44,479 nt of DNA from Calditrichota bacterium (GTDB lineage Bacteria > Calditrichota > Calditrichia > Calditrichales > Calditrichaceae), in assembly GCA_003854985.1 (NCBI GenBank), contig RQOG01000029.1, forward strand, positions 1-44,479, written 5' to 3'. The notes beneath the pieces are model-generated. The model was not told the DNA's origin. It did not search any database and saw nothing but the letters and a program-made list of their open reading frames with translations. Positions 32,821 to 42,131 of this stretch are shown piece by piece. Made by a program: the position numbers and the translations under genes. Every line of letters starts with the position of its first letter. The first letter of the stretch is position 1.

Positions 32821-34320
32821 ATGAGTGAACAAACAACCATTTTATTTGCCAGGAATGCTGCGGATTTATTAAAAAAAGAATCCATTGAAGAAGCCCTGCA
32901 AATATGTGAAATGGGAGTGAAGCAATTTCCGCTTTATGCGGAAGGCCATTATACTCTGGCCCGCTGCTATGAGAAAAATAATATGACAGACGAAGCCGCC
33001 CGTGAATATGAACGGGTTTTAAATTTCATTCCGGGTCATCTCGGCGCCCTGAATGCTTTGGCCAGATTACAGCACCACAAAGCGCTTTATCAGGCCGGGA
33101 ACCAGTTAAAACTTAATGCCTTTTTTTATCATTCCCATGATCCGAAACTGGCTAAATATTTGTCTAATGAAGGTTTGCTGCCCAAACGCCATGTTGGCAC
33201 GGATACTATTCCTGTCGTTGAGGAAAAACAGCTATCGGAAATACCGGATATGCCCGAAGAAGATTTTTCGCACCAGGAATATATTAGTAAGGATAAAGAG
33301 GAATCCATTGTCTATGAACCGGAAACGGATGAGGAGTTTGATCAGGCTATTGGTCAGGTTATTGAAGAGCCATTGTTTATATCTCCTGAACTGGACAGGG
33401 AAATCAATAAATCCGGTTCGGATGAACCCTCGGAAGTGGATATGCTGTTAGGAGAATATCTTCCTGAAAAGAAACCTATACAAGAAGAACCGGAGATACA
33501 TGCTGCAGGTGTAGATAATGAAAAAGAACCGCATATGGCAGATGATTTATTTGCAGAAGAGGATAGCGTTTCTGAAAAAGCAGAATCCACTTCCCAGCAA
33601 ACTGAGGAAGATTCCAAAATCGATTTAAGCCGTTATGCCAATACGCGTGATGATTTTTCTACTTTAATGAATGATATGTTTGATCCCGATGCCGAACCTG
33701 AGATTGACGAAGAGGTTGAACAGGAGCAGGAAGCAGAAGGAGTTACGGAAGAAGTTAGAGAAGCGGAAGAAAGACCGATATTGGACACTTCCATCATCTT
33801 TCTTGAGAAAAAACAAAGCGATTATAATCCCAGCGAAACAAACACAGGCGCAGATTCCGACGGCGAAGGTATTGCTTCCTATATTAAGGATGATAATACG
33901 CTGGCTGAGGATGTGGCAAAAATGCCTTCCAATGGATTAAAGGAAGAATTGCCCGTCAAAGAACCGGCCAGCGATGGGGCCAACCGGACAGACGACCTGA
34001 CTACTGTGATAAAAAAATTAGAATCCGCCGGACAAAAGAAATATCCGGCAAACAGCAAAACGATTAGCGAACCTGAGGTTCTGGATAGCACCGCTGTTTT
34101 AAATATGACAAAAAGCGCCGAGGATGATTCGGTTAGTATAGAAGATATTATGTCCAATCCAAGTTTGCTCACGCCGACTTTTGGTGAAATTTTAATTGCC
34201 CAGAAGAAATTTGATAATGCCAAACTTGTCTTCAGGGAACTGCTAAAAAAGGATCCTGATAATACCCGTTTCCAGAAGAAAATTGAATTTCTTGATAAAC
34301 TCGTGGCTATGAATAAATAA
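32821..34320 (+). CDS. Large acidic TPR protein with disordered middle
   Basis: A 499-residue protein. TPR units at about 1-100 (EEALQICEMGVKQFPLYAEGHYTLARCYEKN) are followed by about 300 very acidic, low-complexity residues predicted to be unstructured, then a C-terminal TPR-like unit near 450-495 (FGEILIAQKKFDNAKLVF). No signal peptide. This tripartite layout occurs in FCB-group bacteria without a known role; a scaffold for envelope assembly is a guess based on lptE upstream. AAAAAGG precedes the ATG; 37 bases after lptE. Confidence 0.7.
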   Translation: MSEQTTILFARNAADLLKKESIEEALQICEMGVKQFPLYAEGHYTLARCYEKNNMTDEAAREYERVLNFIPGHLGALNALARLQHHKALYQAGNQLKLNAFFYHSHDPKLAKYLSNEGLLPKRHVGTDTIPVVEEKQLSEIPDMPEEDFSHQEYISKDKEESIVYEPETDEEFDQAIGQVIEEPLFISPELDREINKSGSDEPSEVDMLLGEYLPEKKPIQEEPEIHAAGVDNEKEPHMADDLFAEEDSVSEKAESTSQQTEEDSKIDLSRYANTRDDFSTLMNDMFDPDAEPEIDEEVEQEQEAEGVTEEVREAEERPILDTSIIFLEKKQSDYNPSETNTGADSDGEGIASYIKDDNTLAEDVAKMPSNGLKEELPVKEPASDGANRTDDLTTVIKKLESAGQKKYPANSKTISEPEVLDSTAVLNMTKSAEDDSVSIEDIMSNPSLLTPTFGEILIAQKKFDNAKLVFRELLKKDPDNTRFQKKIEFLDKLVAMNK

Positions 34321-34369
34321 CAATTATGCGAAACCGAATATCTTATCCGGCCTGCATCGGTGGATTTTA

Positions 34370-37300
34370 ATGGATAAATTTTTTTCCAGACTATTATTAT
34401 ATCTTTTTCTTTGCAGTTCATTTTTACCGGCTAACAATTATTTTATTCATTTATCTCCGGCAGGCGTTGCGGAAAAAGAAAATCTGCTGTCTGCATCATC
34501 GCTGTTATCTGCAAACAAGTTATTTAAAGCAGGCGGCGCCTTATTTAAAAAATCTGTTAACCTAAGCCTTTCCGCAGATCAATTCTCCGATTGGCTGACG
34601 CTTTCTGTAAGCGAATTTCATGCAGAAAATGTACTGGAACAACTTATACAGGATAACCTCATTGATTTCTATGAACCGGTTGGCGTATTCAGGGTAGATC
34701 AGGTTTATCAGGATACGCAATGGTATCTTGAGACTATTAATATCCAAAACGCCTGGCAGGTATCCACAGGAATTCCGGAGATCATTATTGGCGTAATTGA
34801 TACGGGCATCGATTATAATCATCCCGATCTGAGAGGCGGTTTGTGGTTTAATGACGCGGAGTATAACGGACTGCCGGGCGTCGATGATGATAATAATGGA
34901 TTTATCGACGATTCGCTGGGCTGGGATTTTGTCGATGCGCCGCGCCTGGCGGATGGAGGAGATTATCTTGATCCGGATAATAACCCTATGGATGAATACG
35001 GCAGCGGGCACGGCACCCAGATTGCCGGTATAATTTCCGGGCAGAATATAAATGGCGATGGCATTATGGGTATTGCTCCCGGGGTAAAGGTAATGAATTT
35101 GCGCGCCGGGACGGCTGCCGGATATCTTGAAGAGGATGATGTGGTCAATGCTGTTTTATATGCCGTCGATAATGGCGTGGCTGTTATTAATATGAGTTTT
35201 GGCGACCTGGTTATATCAAGATTGCTGAAAGACGTATTAATCTATGCGCATCAGCAGGGCGTGGTTCTGGTTGGTTCAGCCGGAAATGACGCCAGTGATC
35301 ATATCAATTATCCGGCCGGATTAAACGAAGTCATTTCGGTAGGCGCCACCGCCCAAAATGATTACCTGGCTTCCTTTTCCAATTATGGAAATTCGGTTGA
35401 TTTAATGGCTCCCGGTTCAGGCATCCCCAGCACAGCGGTAGGCGGCGGCTATAATGAAGTTACCGGAACATCTTTTGCCGCGCCGATGGTTAGCGCGTTG
35501 GCCGGTCTGATTCTAAGCAAAAATCAGGATTATGATTTTAACCGGGTCAAGAATATCATGAAAACGACGGCTGTGGAGATTCCTGAAGAAAGTTATGATA
35601 AATATCTGGGCGCCGGCAGAATAGACGCCGGAAAAGCGTTGCAGATACCGCATGGAGGATTGCTCGAGATTGCATCACCGCGCCAAAACAGTTCAACTTC
35701 TGCAGATACGCTCTGGATAACCGGTTCGGCGGCTCATCCGGCGATTAAAACCATAACAATCAGTTACGGGATAGGAATAGATCCCGAAGAATGGCTGTTG
35801 ATCGCTGAATTACATCATAAACAAATAATCAATGATACGCTGGCTTTCCTGGCGTTAAAAGATTTTCAGGAAATAACTATTTCCATGAACGTTACCATGA
35901 ATTTAATTAACGGAGAAAATCAGACAGAACGCATTCAGTTTCATATCGATCGCAGTCCGCCGGTGATATCCTCTGTTAATTCTATTTTTCTGCTTGACGG
36001 GGAAGTGCAGTCCGTTCTGGTTTCTTTTGAAACGGATGATATTACCCGGGCCAGAATTTATTTAAAAAAGGAAGGGGAAACGGCGATCCATGGTTTGGAA
36101 TCCGGTTACGAAACGCAAAAGCACCGGTTCAAAATCGACCGGCAGCAGTTCAGCGGCACTTTTCTTTTTAAAATTGAAGCCGGGAACGAAAGCGGTCTTG
36201 TTTCCATGGACGATAATGGCGGCAGCTGGTATGGGATTCCCAACGATGTTGATTATGCCTTTTATCCTTTTATCAGTAAAGAGTGGGAGGCGCCGCCCGG
36301 ATACCTGCTCTCAAAAACCACCGATATAAATAAGAACGGTATACCGGAAATAGTGATCAGCGCTTACGATGAAAACAATGCTTTTGGTCCGATTGAAATT
36401 TATGAATACAATGCCGGCCGGTTTGACATGATCTACCAGGGATCGGAAACGGCGATACCAAGGGATTATGGGGATATTAATCAGAACGGACTGCCGGATT
36501 TACTTACGGGTTTCGGTGAAAACTCAGCCATCATTGAGTTTTCGGTTCAGCCGGCGATTAGCGCGCAGATCATTTGGACCGATCCGTTATGGTCGGCGGC
36601 CTATGGCGATACGGATGAAGACGGGCTCTTTGAAATTATCGGGCGTAAGGATAATCAATATGTCGTTTTGGAATACAGGCAAAATAATACGTTCGAACAG
36701 GTTGCGGAGTTAACGAATACCACCTCAGGCCAAAATCAGTATGGCATGCCCAATGTGGTTCTGGTTGATATGAACGGCGACGGGCATCTGGAAATTATTT
36801 TCGGGGATTATGACGGCGATGTTGTTGTTTACCGTAATACGGGTGATAATGTATATGAACAGTTCGGTGCGTACAAAACCATCTTGCCGGACGTAACGGA
36901 ATTGCTGACGGGTATAAGTATTGAAAGTCAGAATGGCTTATTGTATGCCGGTAGTCATACCGGGGAAAACATGGATTATGAACATGAATTGGACGCCCGC
37001 TACCGCGCTGTGGAACAAATTATATATCACAATGCCGGTCAGCAGTTAATATCCACAGATACGAGTTATTATTACGGTTACAGGAATACCAGAGAATATA
37101 ACAGCGGACTTACAATCAATCGTTTGAACGGGGATATCTATTTGTTTGCGTCCTTTTTCCCGGATCTCTATGTGTCGCGTTTCGCAGAAAATCAGTTGAT
37201 CCCCGTGTGGCATTATCCGCAGGCCAGATCGAATACGGTGCTGGTTGGAGATTTTGATGCGGATGGTTCGGATGAGATAGTTTTTAATGATGGTGGTAAA

Positions 37301-37444
37301 ATAAATGGATTTTCGCTTAGCCAGCAGGAATGTCCGCCTGCACCGTATCCGATTATTCTGAATAAAGCGGATAGCGTTTCAATAACGATTAGTTGGACCG
37401 CCCTGGAAAACAATTTTTACCGAATCTACCGGGGCCTAAAATAG
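34370..37444 (+). pseudogene. Secreted subtilisin-like (S8) protease, 5' portion of a frameshifted gene
   Basis: 1024 residues: signal peptide (about 1-21), N-terminal propeptide-like region, S8 catalytic domain with Asp-144 (VIDTGIDYNHPD), His-214 (GSGHGTQIAG) and Ser-368 (GTSFAAPM), then Ig-like segments and FG-GAP-like repeats rich in DINKNG / DMNGDG metal loops (about 640-930). It ends abruptly in the middle of a fibronectin-like domain (FYRIYRGLK-stop). The missing half of that domain and a type IX-like sorting domain continue in another frame immediately afterwards. One extra A in the run 37438-37441 would join them into a 1365-residue protein. GGTGG precedes the ATG. Confidence 0.82.
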
Positions 37445-38466
37445 ACAACCTGACATTTTATGAAACCTGTGAACAGCCGTTGTTCAGAGATGATTCTCTT
37501 AACGTTGATACGACTTTTTTTTATGCAGTCACCAGCGTGGATTCTTCCTTCCCGAAGCCGGAGAGTGGGTACAGCATGGTTTTGCAGGCCGGAACCGGCA
37601 GGCCGCCAAAACTTCTTTCGGCGGAAACAGTGCATTTTAAACAGATGATTTTAACCTTTAACGAACCGGTTTTTTTTCACTCGACGCCTTTCCCTGTCAT
37701 CCGGTTAAAGAATGAGAACCGGTATGCGAGTTCTGTTCTGCAAATGACGGATAGAAAACAATTACTGGTCACTTTCAATGAGCCTTTCATCGCCAACACA
37801 AACGATACGGTTTCTGCGCAATATGTGTATAATGAAAAATGGATTGAACTGGATGATTTTCACCGGGCGGTTCATTATCAATATATAAAACCGGAAACAG
37901 AGCCGTATGTGAGCGAAGTGAAAATGATTTCCGGTAAAATTATAGAGCTATACTTTAGCGAATCCATGAGACATGATGATTTAACCGATCTTTCGAATTA
38001 TTCGATCGAGCCGAGCGGTAATATTACCGAAGTACAAATTCAGGATGAAACCGGACAGAGTATACGATTGAATTTATCCGCCGATACGCCACCAGGAAAT
38101 GCCGGTATACCGCTTTATCTGGTTTTATCAGATATACATAGTATTTCCGGAACGCTTTTACGCCAGACTGATAAGATTAGTTTAAATGTTATGGCCGCCG
38201 ATCTCGGCGATATCCTGGTTTACCCGCAGCCGGTTCGTCCTCATCATGATAAAGTTACATTTGGCAATTTACCTTCAATGGTAAAAATAGTTATTTTTAA
38301 TGTTTCGGGTATGTTCGTTCGGGAAATAGAAGGTGAAACTGATTTTGGCGCGATCGACTGGGATCTGAGTGATAGTTCGGGTAAACGGGTCGCTTCAGGT
38401 GTGTATATATATCAGGTAGTTTTTGAGAATAGAAAGAAAATAGGAAAACTGGCAATAGTGAGGTAA
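37441..38466 (+). pseudogene. 3' portion of the S8 protease: fibronectin-like end and type IX-like C-terminal sorting domain
   Basis: In the -1 frame relative to the preceding gene, the sequence continues the interrupted fibronectin-like domain (IDNLTFYETCEQPLF ... FYAVTSVDSS), then further beta-rich domains, and finishes with LVYPQPVRPHHDKVTFGNLP ... RVASGVYIYQVVFENRKKIGKLAIVR (38214-38463), the classic shape of a type IX secretion/FlgD-like sorting tail. It has no signal peptide or ribosome-binding site of its own; the open frame reaches back to 37393 but that part is antisense to nothing and simply overlaps. So this is not a separate gene. Followed after two bases by coaE. Confidence 0.8.
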
Positions 38467-38468
38467 AG

Positions 38469-39128
38469 ATGGCCTATAAATTCAATGATCCGTTGGTGGT
38501 TGCAGTAACCGGGGGGATAGGGTCGGGACAAACAACGGTAAGTTCTTTTTTTAAAAAATGGAAGTGTAAAGTTATTAACGCCGATATCAAAGCGAAAGAG
38601 ATTATCAATAAAGATAAAAAACTCCAGCATCTGCTAAAACAAACCTTCGGTAAAGAAATTTTTGATAAGCATAGCAGTTTAAATACAGCCAGGTTAGCGG
38701 AACTTGCTTTTAAAGACGAAATTAATACGCAAAAGCTGAATCAGCTTGTACACCCACGGATGGTGGCGGGTCTGGTTGAAGAAATGGAACAGGCCAGGTT
38801 TTCCGGCAGGTATCAGATTATTATAATTGACGCCGCGCTGATTTACGAAATCAGTATTGAAAAATTATTCGATGCCGTAATTGTGGTTTCTGCCCCTGTG
38901 CCTTTAAGAGCGGAAAGAGTGTTCAAACGCGATGGCATGAGCCGGAAACAGTTTAAACTGCGCCAGGAAAAACAAATTCCTTTGGAAGAAAAAGTCAAAT
39001 GGGCGGATTTTGTAATTGAAAATGACGATACTTTAGAGACCTTGGAAAAACGCGCCCGTACGGTTTACAATAAAATGGTAAGCATGCAAAGAGATCAGGA
39101 AAAAAGAAAGCAAATAATTAAAATTTAA
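38469..39128 (+). CDS. coaE: Dephospho-CoA kinase with altered Walker A motif
   Basis: A 219-residue CoaE, last step of coenzyme A synthesis. The family frame is clear: VVAVTGGIGSG at the start, NADIKAKEI (usually D-A-D-x-I), LNQLVHPRM, IIDAALIYE (usually D-x-P-L-L-F-E) and the LID region AERVFKRDGMSRKQFKLRQEKQ. The P-loop reads GGIGSGQTT: Gln-21 replaces the catalytic lysine. Because the rest is intact, it may still work by a compensating residue, or be impaired. GAGG seven bases upstream overlaps the previous stop. Context gives no pathway link. Confidence 0.88.
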   Translation: MAYKFNDPLVVAVTGGIGSGQTTVSSFFKKWKCKVINADIKAKEIINKDKKLQHLLKQTFGKEIFDKHSSLNTARLAELAFKDEINTQKLNQLVHPRMVAGLVEEMEQARFSGRYQIIIIDAALIYEISIEKLFDAVIVVSAPVPLRAERVFKRDGMSRKQFKLRQEKQIPLEEKVKWADFVIENDDTLETLEKRARTVYNKMVSMQRDQEKRKQIIKI

Positions 39129-39168
39129 TCCGCATATTCTGCCATGGAAGGCGGACAGACCGGATCGA

Positions 39169-40041
39169 TTAATATTTATCAAAAACGAACTTCTGAACAA
39201 CCTGCGTGATACCCATCGATTCATCCAGACGCTCAAAATTTTTCCAGCGCTGAATAAATTTTTTAATACACTGCTCGATTTCTTTATTTCTAATCGTGGA
39301 GTTTAAAAGCCGGATACTTTCCGGAACCACATATCCTTCATAAGAAATGTCAAACTGGACTTTGACGAAGCCGTTCATTTTAGTAAAATGGCGGGCTTCT
39401 TTTTGAAAACAATATTGAATCATGGGAAAATAGTCGTCAATTACCCGGTTAATCTCATCGGGATTACGATAGCCGTTTGGCCTGGGAAGTTCAGCGAACA
39501 TTTCATCGGAAATGGGTATGTAAAAGGAACCTATGCGCTCCAGATCATGATCATAAGAAGCGGCATTATTATCCGTCTGACTTTTAGCGGTATTTCTTGC
39601 AGGCTGATTTAATTCCACCCACCGTGGAATATTTTCCACGTCCGCATAGTAACTTTCTTCTTCCAAACCAGGAAGTCCGGCATACCGGTCATATGCATCA
39701 CCGGATTTTATGGTTTTGCCGGTTGTTTTCCGGATATCACTATCTTCAATTGTTCTCTTTTCAGGCTGAAGGCCCGGTTGCTCTTCCAGATAAACGCCAT
39801 CGATTTCAGAAAATCTTTCTTCGCGGTCGCTGATAATAACCTGGGCGATTCTTTCCTTATATTTTTCATGAATCAACCGGCTTGCTTCTAGTAGCAATTC
39901 GTTATAATTCAGGTTGGCGACATGAAGGATCAAGCCGAAAACGCCTGTAAAAACAATGGACAAAATCATTATAAAACGTTTGTCCAGCCGCTGATACCAT
40001 CGTTTGCCAAATAATTTATTAAAGTAAATTTGCTGATTCAT
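39169..40041 (-). CDS. Membrane-anchored AgmX/TonB-like protein
   Basis: A 290-residue protein with a short cytoplasmic basic N-terminus, one membrane helix (about 25-43), a long acidic/charged periplasmic linker and a C-terminal domain (about 195-290) resembling AgmX/PglI and TonB C-terminal domains: IQYCFQKEARHFTKMNGFVKVQFDISYEGYV followed by LLNSTIRNKEIEQCIKKFIQRWKNF. Two cysteines in this domain match the AgmX pattern. Proteins of this kind occur in energised envelope machinery such as gliding and TonB/ExbB systems; no ExbB/ExbD is beside it. It could serve the TonB-dependent receptor above, but that is conjecture. Confidence 0.72.
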   Translation of the reverse strand: MNQQIYFNKLFGKRWYQRLDKRFIMILSIVFTGVFGLILHVANLNYNELLLEASRLIHEKYKERIAQVIISDREERFSEIDGVYLEEQPGLQPEKRTIEDSDIRKTTGKTIKSGDAYDRYAGLPGLEEESYYADVENIPRWVELNQPARNTAKSQTDNNAASYDHDLERIGSFYIPISDEMFAELPRPNGYRNPDEINRVIDDYFPMIQYCFQKEARHFTKMNGFVKVQFDISYEGYVVPESIRLLNSTIRNKEIEQCIKKFIQRWKNFERLDESMGITQVVQKFVFDKY

Positions 40042-40172
40042 CTTCCCTGCGAATACCTGAGATAATCCTGGCGCAAATTTATAGTCAATCGGATATGAAT
40101 GTCAACCTTTTGCATAGCCGAAATTATAGATTGGAAAAAACCGTAACAAACCATATATCCTGATTAGTTTTC

Positions 40173-40201
40173 TTGAACTATTGTGAAAAAATAAGTATCA
40201 T
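40173..40201 (+). promoter_or_regulatory. Promoter of spmA-spmB
   Basis: TTGAAC (40173-40178), 17-base spacer and TATCAT (40196-40201; five of six). Predicted start near 40208, about 50 bases before spmA. Confidence 0.65.
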
Positions 40202-40259
40202 ACCCGCCATGTTAGTATATCAGCGTATGAAATTATGAATTTAAGGCGGAGAGAATAAA

Positions 40260-40931
40260 ATGTTGAATCATATCTGGATATGGCTGATCATAATAAGTCT
40301 TCTGATTGCTGCAGGGAAAGATATTTACCAGGAGGCTTTGACGGACAAAAGCTCCGGAACAGAAGCAGTTGAAAAAAATCTGAATGAACGGACAAGTCTC
40401 GGGCAGGTAACCAATGCCGCCCTTGACGCTGCCGGTCTGGCGGTGAAAATTGCTATCGGCCTGATTGGCATTATGGCCTTATGGCTGGGCCTGATGAGAG
40501 TGGCTGAACAGGCCGGTATGACCAATGTATTAGCGCGCATGGTAAAACCGGTAACCAAAAGACTTTTTCCATCCATACCCTCTGATCATCCTGCTATCAG
40601 TGCCATGCTGATGAATATTTCTGCCAGTATGCTTGGCTTGAGCAACGCCGCTACGCCGTTAGGTTTGAAAGCGATGGATGAATTACAAAAGCTCAATCCC
40701 GATAAGGAACGGGCCAGTGACGATATGATTACATTTTTGGTGATTAACACCAGCGCCATAACTTTAATTCCGGCTACTGCCATCGCCATTAGGGCTTCGC
40801 TGGGTTCTGCAAATCCCCAGCAGATCGTAATTCCTTCCATTATCGCCGCTACCATGGCTACCATCGTAGGCGTAACGACAGTGAAACTCATTCAGTTTTT
40901 TAAACAAAAAAAACAAAGTCCGGGTAACTGA
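40260..40931 (+). CDS. spmA: SpmA-like nucleoside-recognition (Gate) membrane protein
   Basis: A 223-residue membrane protein of the SpmA/nucleoside-recognition family: GLMRVAEQAGM, then LMNISASMLGLSNAATPLGLKAM and ITFLVINTSAITLIPATAIAIR, the gate-like helices of the family. About five membrane helices. In Bacillus SpmA and SpmB dehydrate the spore core; homologues are common in non-sporing bacteria, where the substrate is unknown. AGGCGGAGAG before the ATG is a strong ribosome-binding site. spmB follows after one base. Confidence 0.9.
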   Translation: MLNHIWIWLIIISLLIAAGKDIYQEALTDKSSGTEAVEKNLNERTSLGQVTNAALDAAGLAVKIAIGLIGIMALWLGLMRVAEQAGMTNVLARMVKPVTKRLFPSIPSDHPAISAMLMNISASMLGLSNAATPLGLKAMDELQKLNPDKERASDDMITFLVINTSAITLIPATAIAIRASLGSANPQQIVIPSIIAATMATIVGVTTVKLIQFFKQKKQSPGN

Positions 40932-40932
40932 T

Positions 40933-41478
40933 ATGGAATTAATTAAAACTATTATAGACTGGCTTTCGATTCTGGCCATACCGTTTATTATTTTTCTATT
41001 TCTTGTAACCGGTTATATAAAAAAAGTCAGGGTGTATGAGGTATTTGTGGATGGGGCGAAGGAAGGATTCGATATCGGCGTTAAAATTATTCCTTATCTG
41101 GTGGCAATGCTGGTGGCTATCGCTATGTTCCGGGCCAGCGGCGCGATCGATATTTTTGGTTATCTGTTGAGTCCGCTGACTGATTTAATCGGTATGCCGT
41201 CCGAAGTATTGCCGATGGCTTTTATGCGGCCCTTGTCCGGCAGCGGTTCCCTGGGCGTAATGTCGGAGTTGATGAAAACTTACGGGGCGGACTCTCTGAT
41301 CGGATTTATCGCTTCAACAATGTATGGCAGTACGGAAACCACCTTTTATGTTCTGGCTGTTTATTTTGGAGCGGTGAATATAAAAAATACGCGGTATGCA
41401 TTGCCTGCAGGATTAATCGCCGATGTTGCCGGATTGATTACGGCGGTTTATATCTGCCGGTTTTTGTTCATTGAATGA
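40933..41478 (+). CDS. spmB: SpmB-like nucleoside-recognition (Gate) membrane protein
   Basis: A 181-residue partner of SpmA. GAKEGFDIGVKIIPYLVAMLVAIAMFRASG and MPLSGSGSLGVMSELMKTYG-type segments (here AFMRPLSGSGSLGVM) with GSTETTFYVLAVYFGAV identify SpmB. About four helices. The ATG lies one base after the spmA stop, so the two are cotranslated, consistent with a heteromeric transporter. No sporulation genes are nearby. Confidence 0.9.
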   Translation: MELIKTIIDWLSILAIPFIIFLFLVTGYIKKVRVYEVFVDGAKEGFDIGVKIIPYLVAMLVAIAMFRASGAIDIFGYLLSPLTDLIGMPSEVLPMAFMRPLSGSGSLGVMSELMKTYGADSLIGFIASTMYGSTETTFYVLAVYFGAVNIKNTRYALPAGLIADVAGLITAVYICRFLFIE

Positions 41479-41493
41479 TTAAAAATAAAACCG

Positions 41494-41746
41494 ATGTTGA
41501 CAAATTTAATAATCTTAATGAGTAATTACAGAAATATCCTGAATATTACGATTTTATTAGCCGTATCGCCGGTTCAGGCTTACAGAAATGAAGGAAAAAG
41601 TTATGGTCAGAAACTGATCTTTCGGGATGAAACTAAAATTTCAGTTATTTTAGAAAATCCGGAAGATTATGCTGGTAAAAAAATACTGGTAAAAGGCTGT
41701 TTTTTGTAAGTAAATAAAGAAAGTGGCGGCTGGATTATACAGATAT
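41494..41746 (+). pseudogene. Broken DUF4920-like gene
   Basis: The open part to 41709 reads a hydrophobic leader, then YGQKLIFRDETKISVILENPEDYAGKKILVKGCFL before a stop. This matches the DUF4920 layout (YG-x-n-ISxIL-x-NPxxYxGKxVxVxG). In another frame just beyond the stop, VNKESGGWIIQIF appears, the expected next strand. So at least one frameshift separates the halves, and the rest of the domain is lost. Confidence 0.55.
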
Positions 41747-41831
41747 TCTAAGAATAATATGAAACGATTTAAAAAAAGACAGATGACGGAAAAATGTGTT
41801 TCAGGTTGAACTTATGCACAAACGAATTTGA

Positions 41832-42116
41832 GATAATGACCTGGTAGAAAAACCGGAAATTATACTGAATTATCCCGGTATTTATTCTATTGATAAAACA
41901 AAAGTACAGGCGGAAAATGCCGATATTTTAAAGAATGATAAAACGGTGGTTATTTATTGTTTTGAATAAGTAGAAACGGCTTTTTAAGATTAACGGAAGT
42001 TTTTAAACATAGGGAATACGGGTGGCAACAATACACAAATGGAATTGTCCTCAGAAATAAATGGTATACTTCAGTGTGTATTTTTAATACCGGTATTGTT
42101 TTTTTATCAGGATATA
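41832..42116 (+). pseudogene. Rhodanese-like gene remnant
   Basis: The frame 41832-41969 reads EKPEIILNYPGIYSIDKTKV ... ILKNDKTVVIYCFE then stops; in a different frame 42000-42116 reads FKHREYGWQQYTNGIVLRNKWYTS. Together these follow a rhodanese domain (x-DKTVVIYC-x, then YGW-x-GGI-x-W). Several stops and frame changes show decay. It may originally have been fused to, or next to, the DUF4920-like gene. Confidence 0.45.
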
Positions 42117-42131
42117 TAAGGCAGGATTGGA

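Noticed and set aside
37393..38466. Independent gene starting at 37393
   Set aside because: No ribosome-binding site or signal peptide, and its beginning completes the interrupted domain of the preceding protease.
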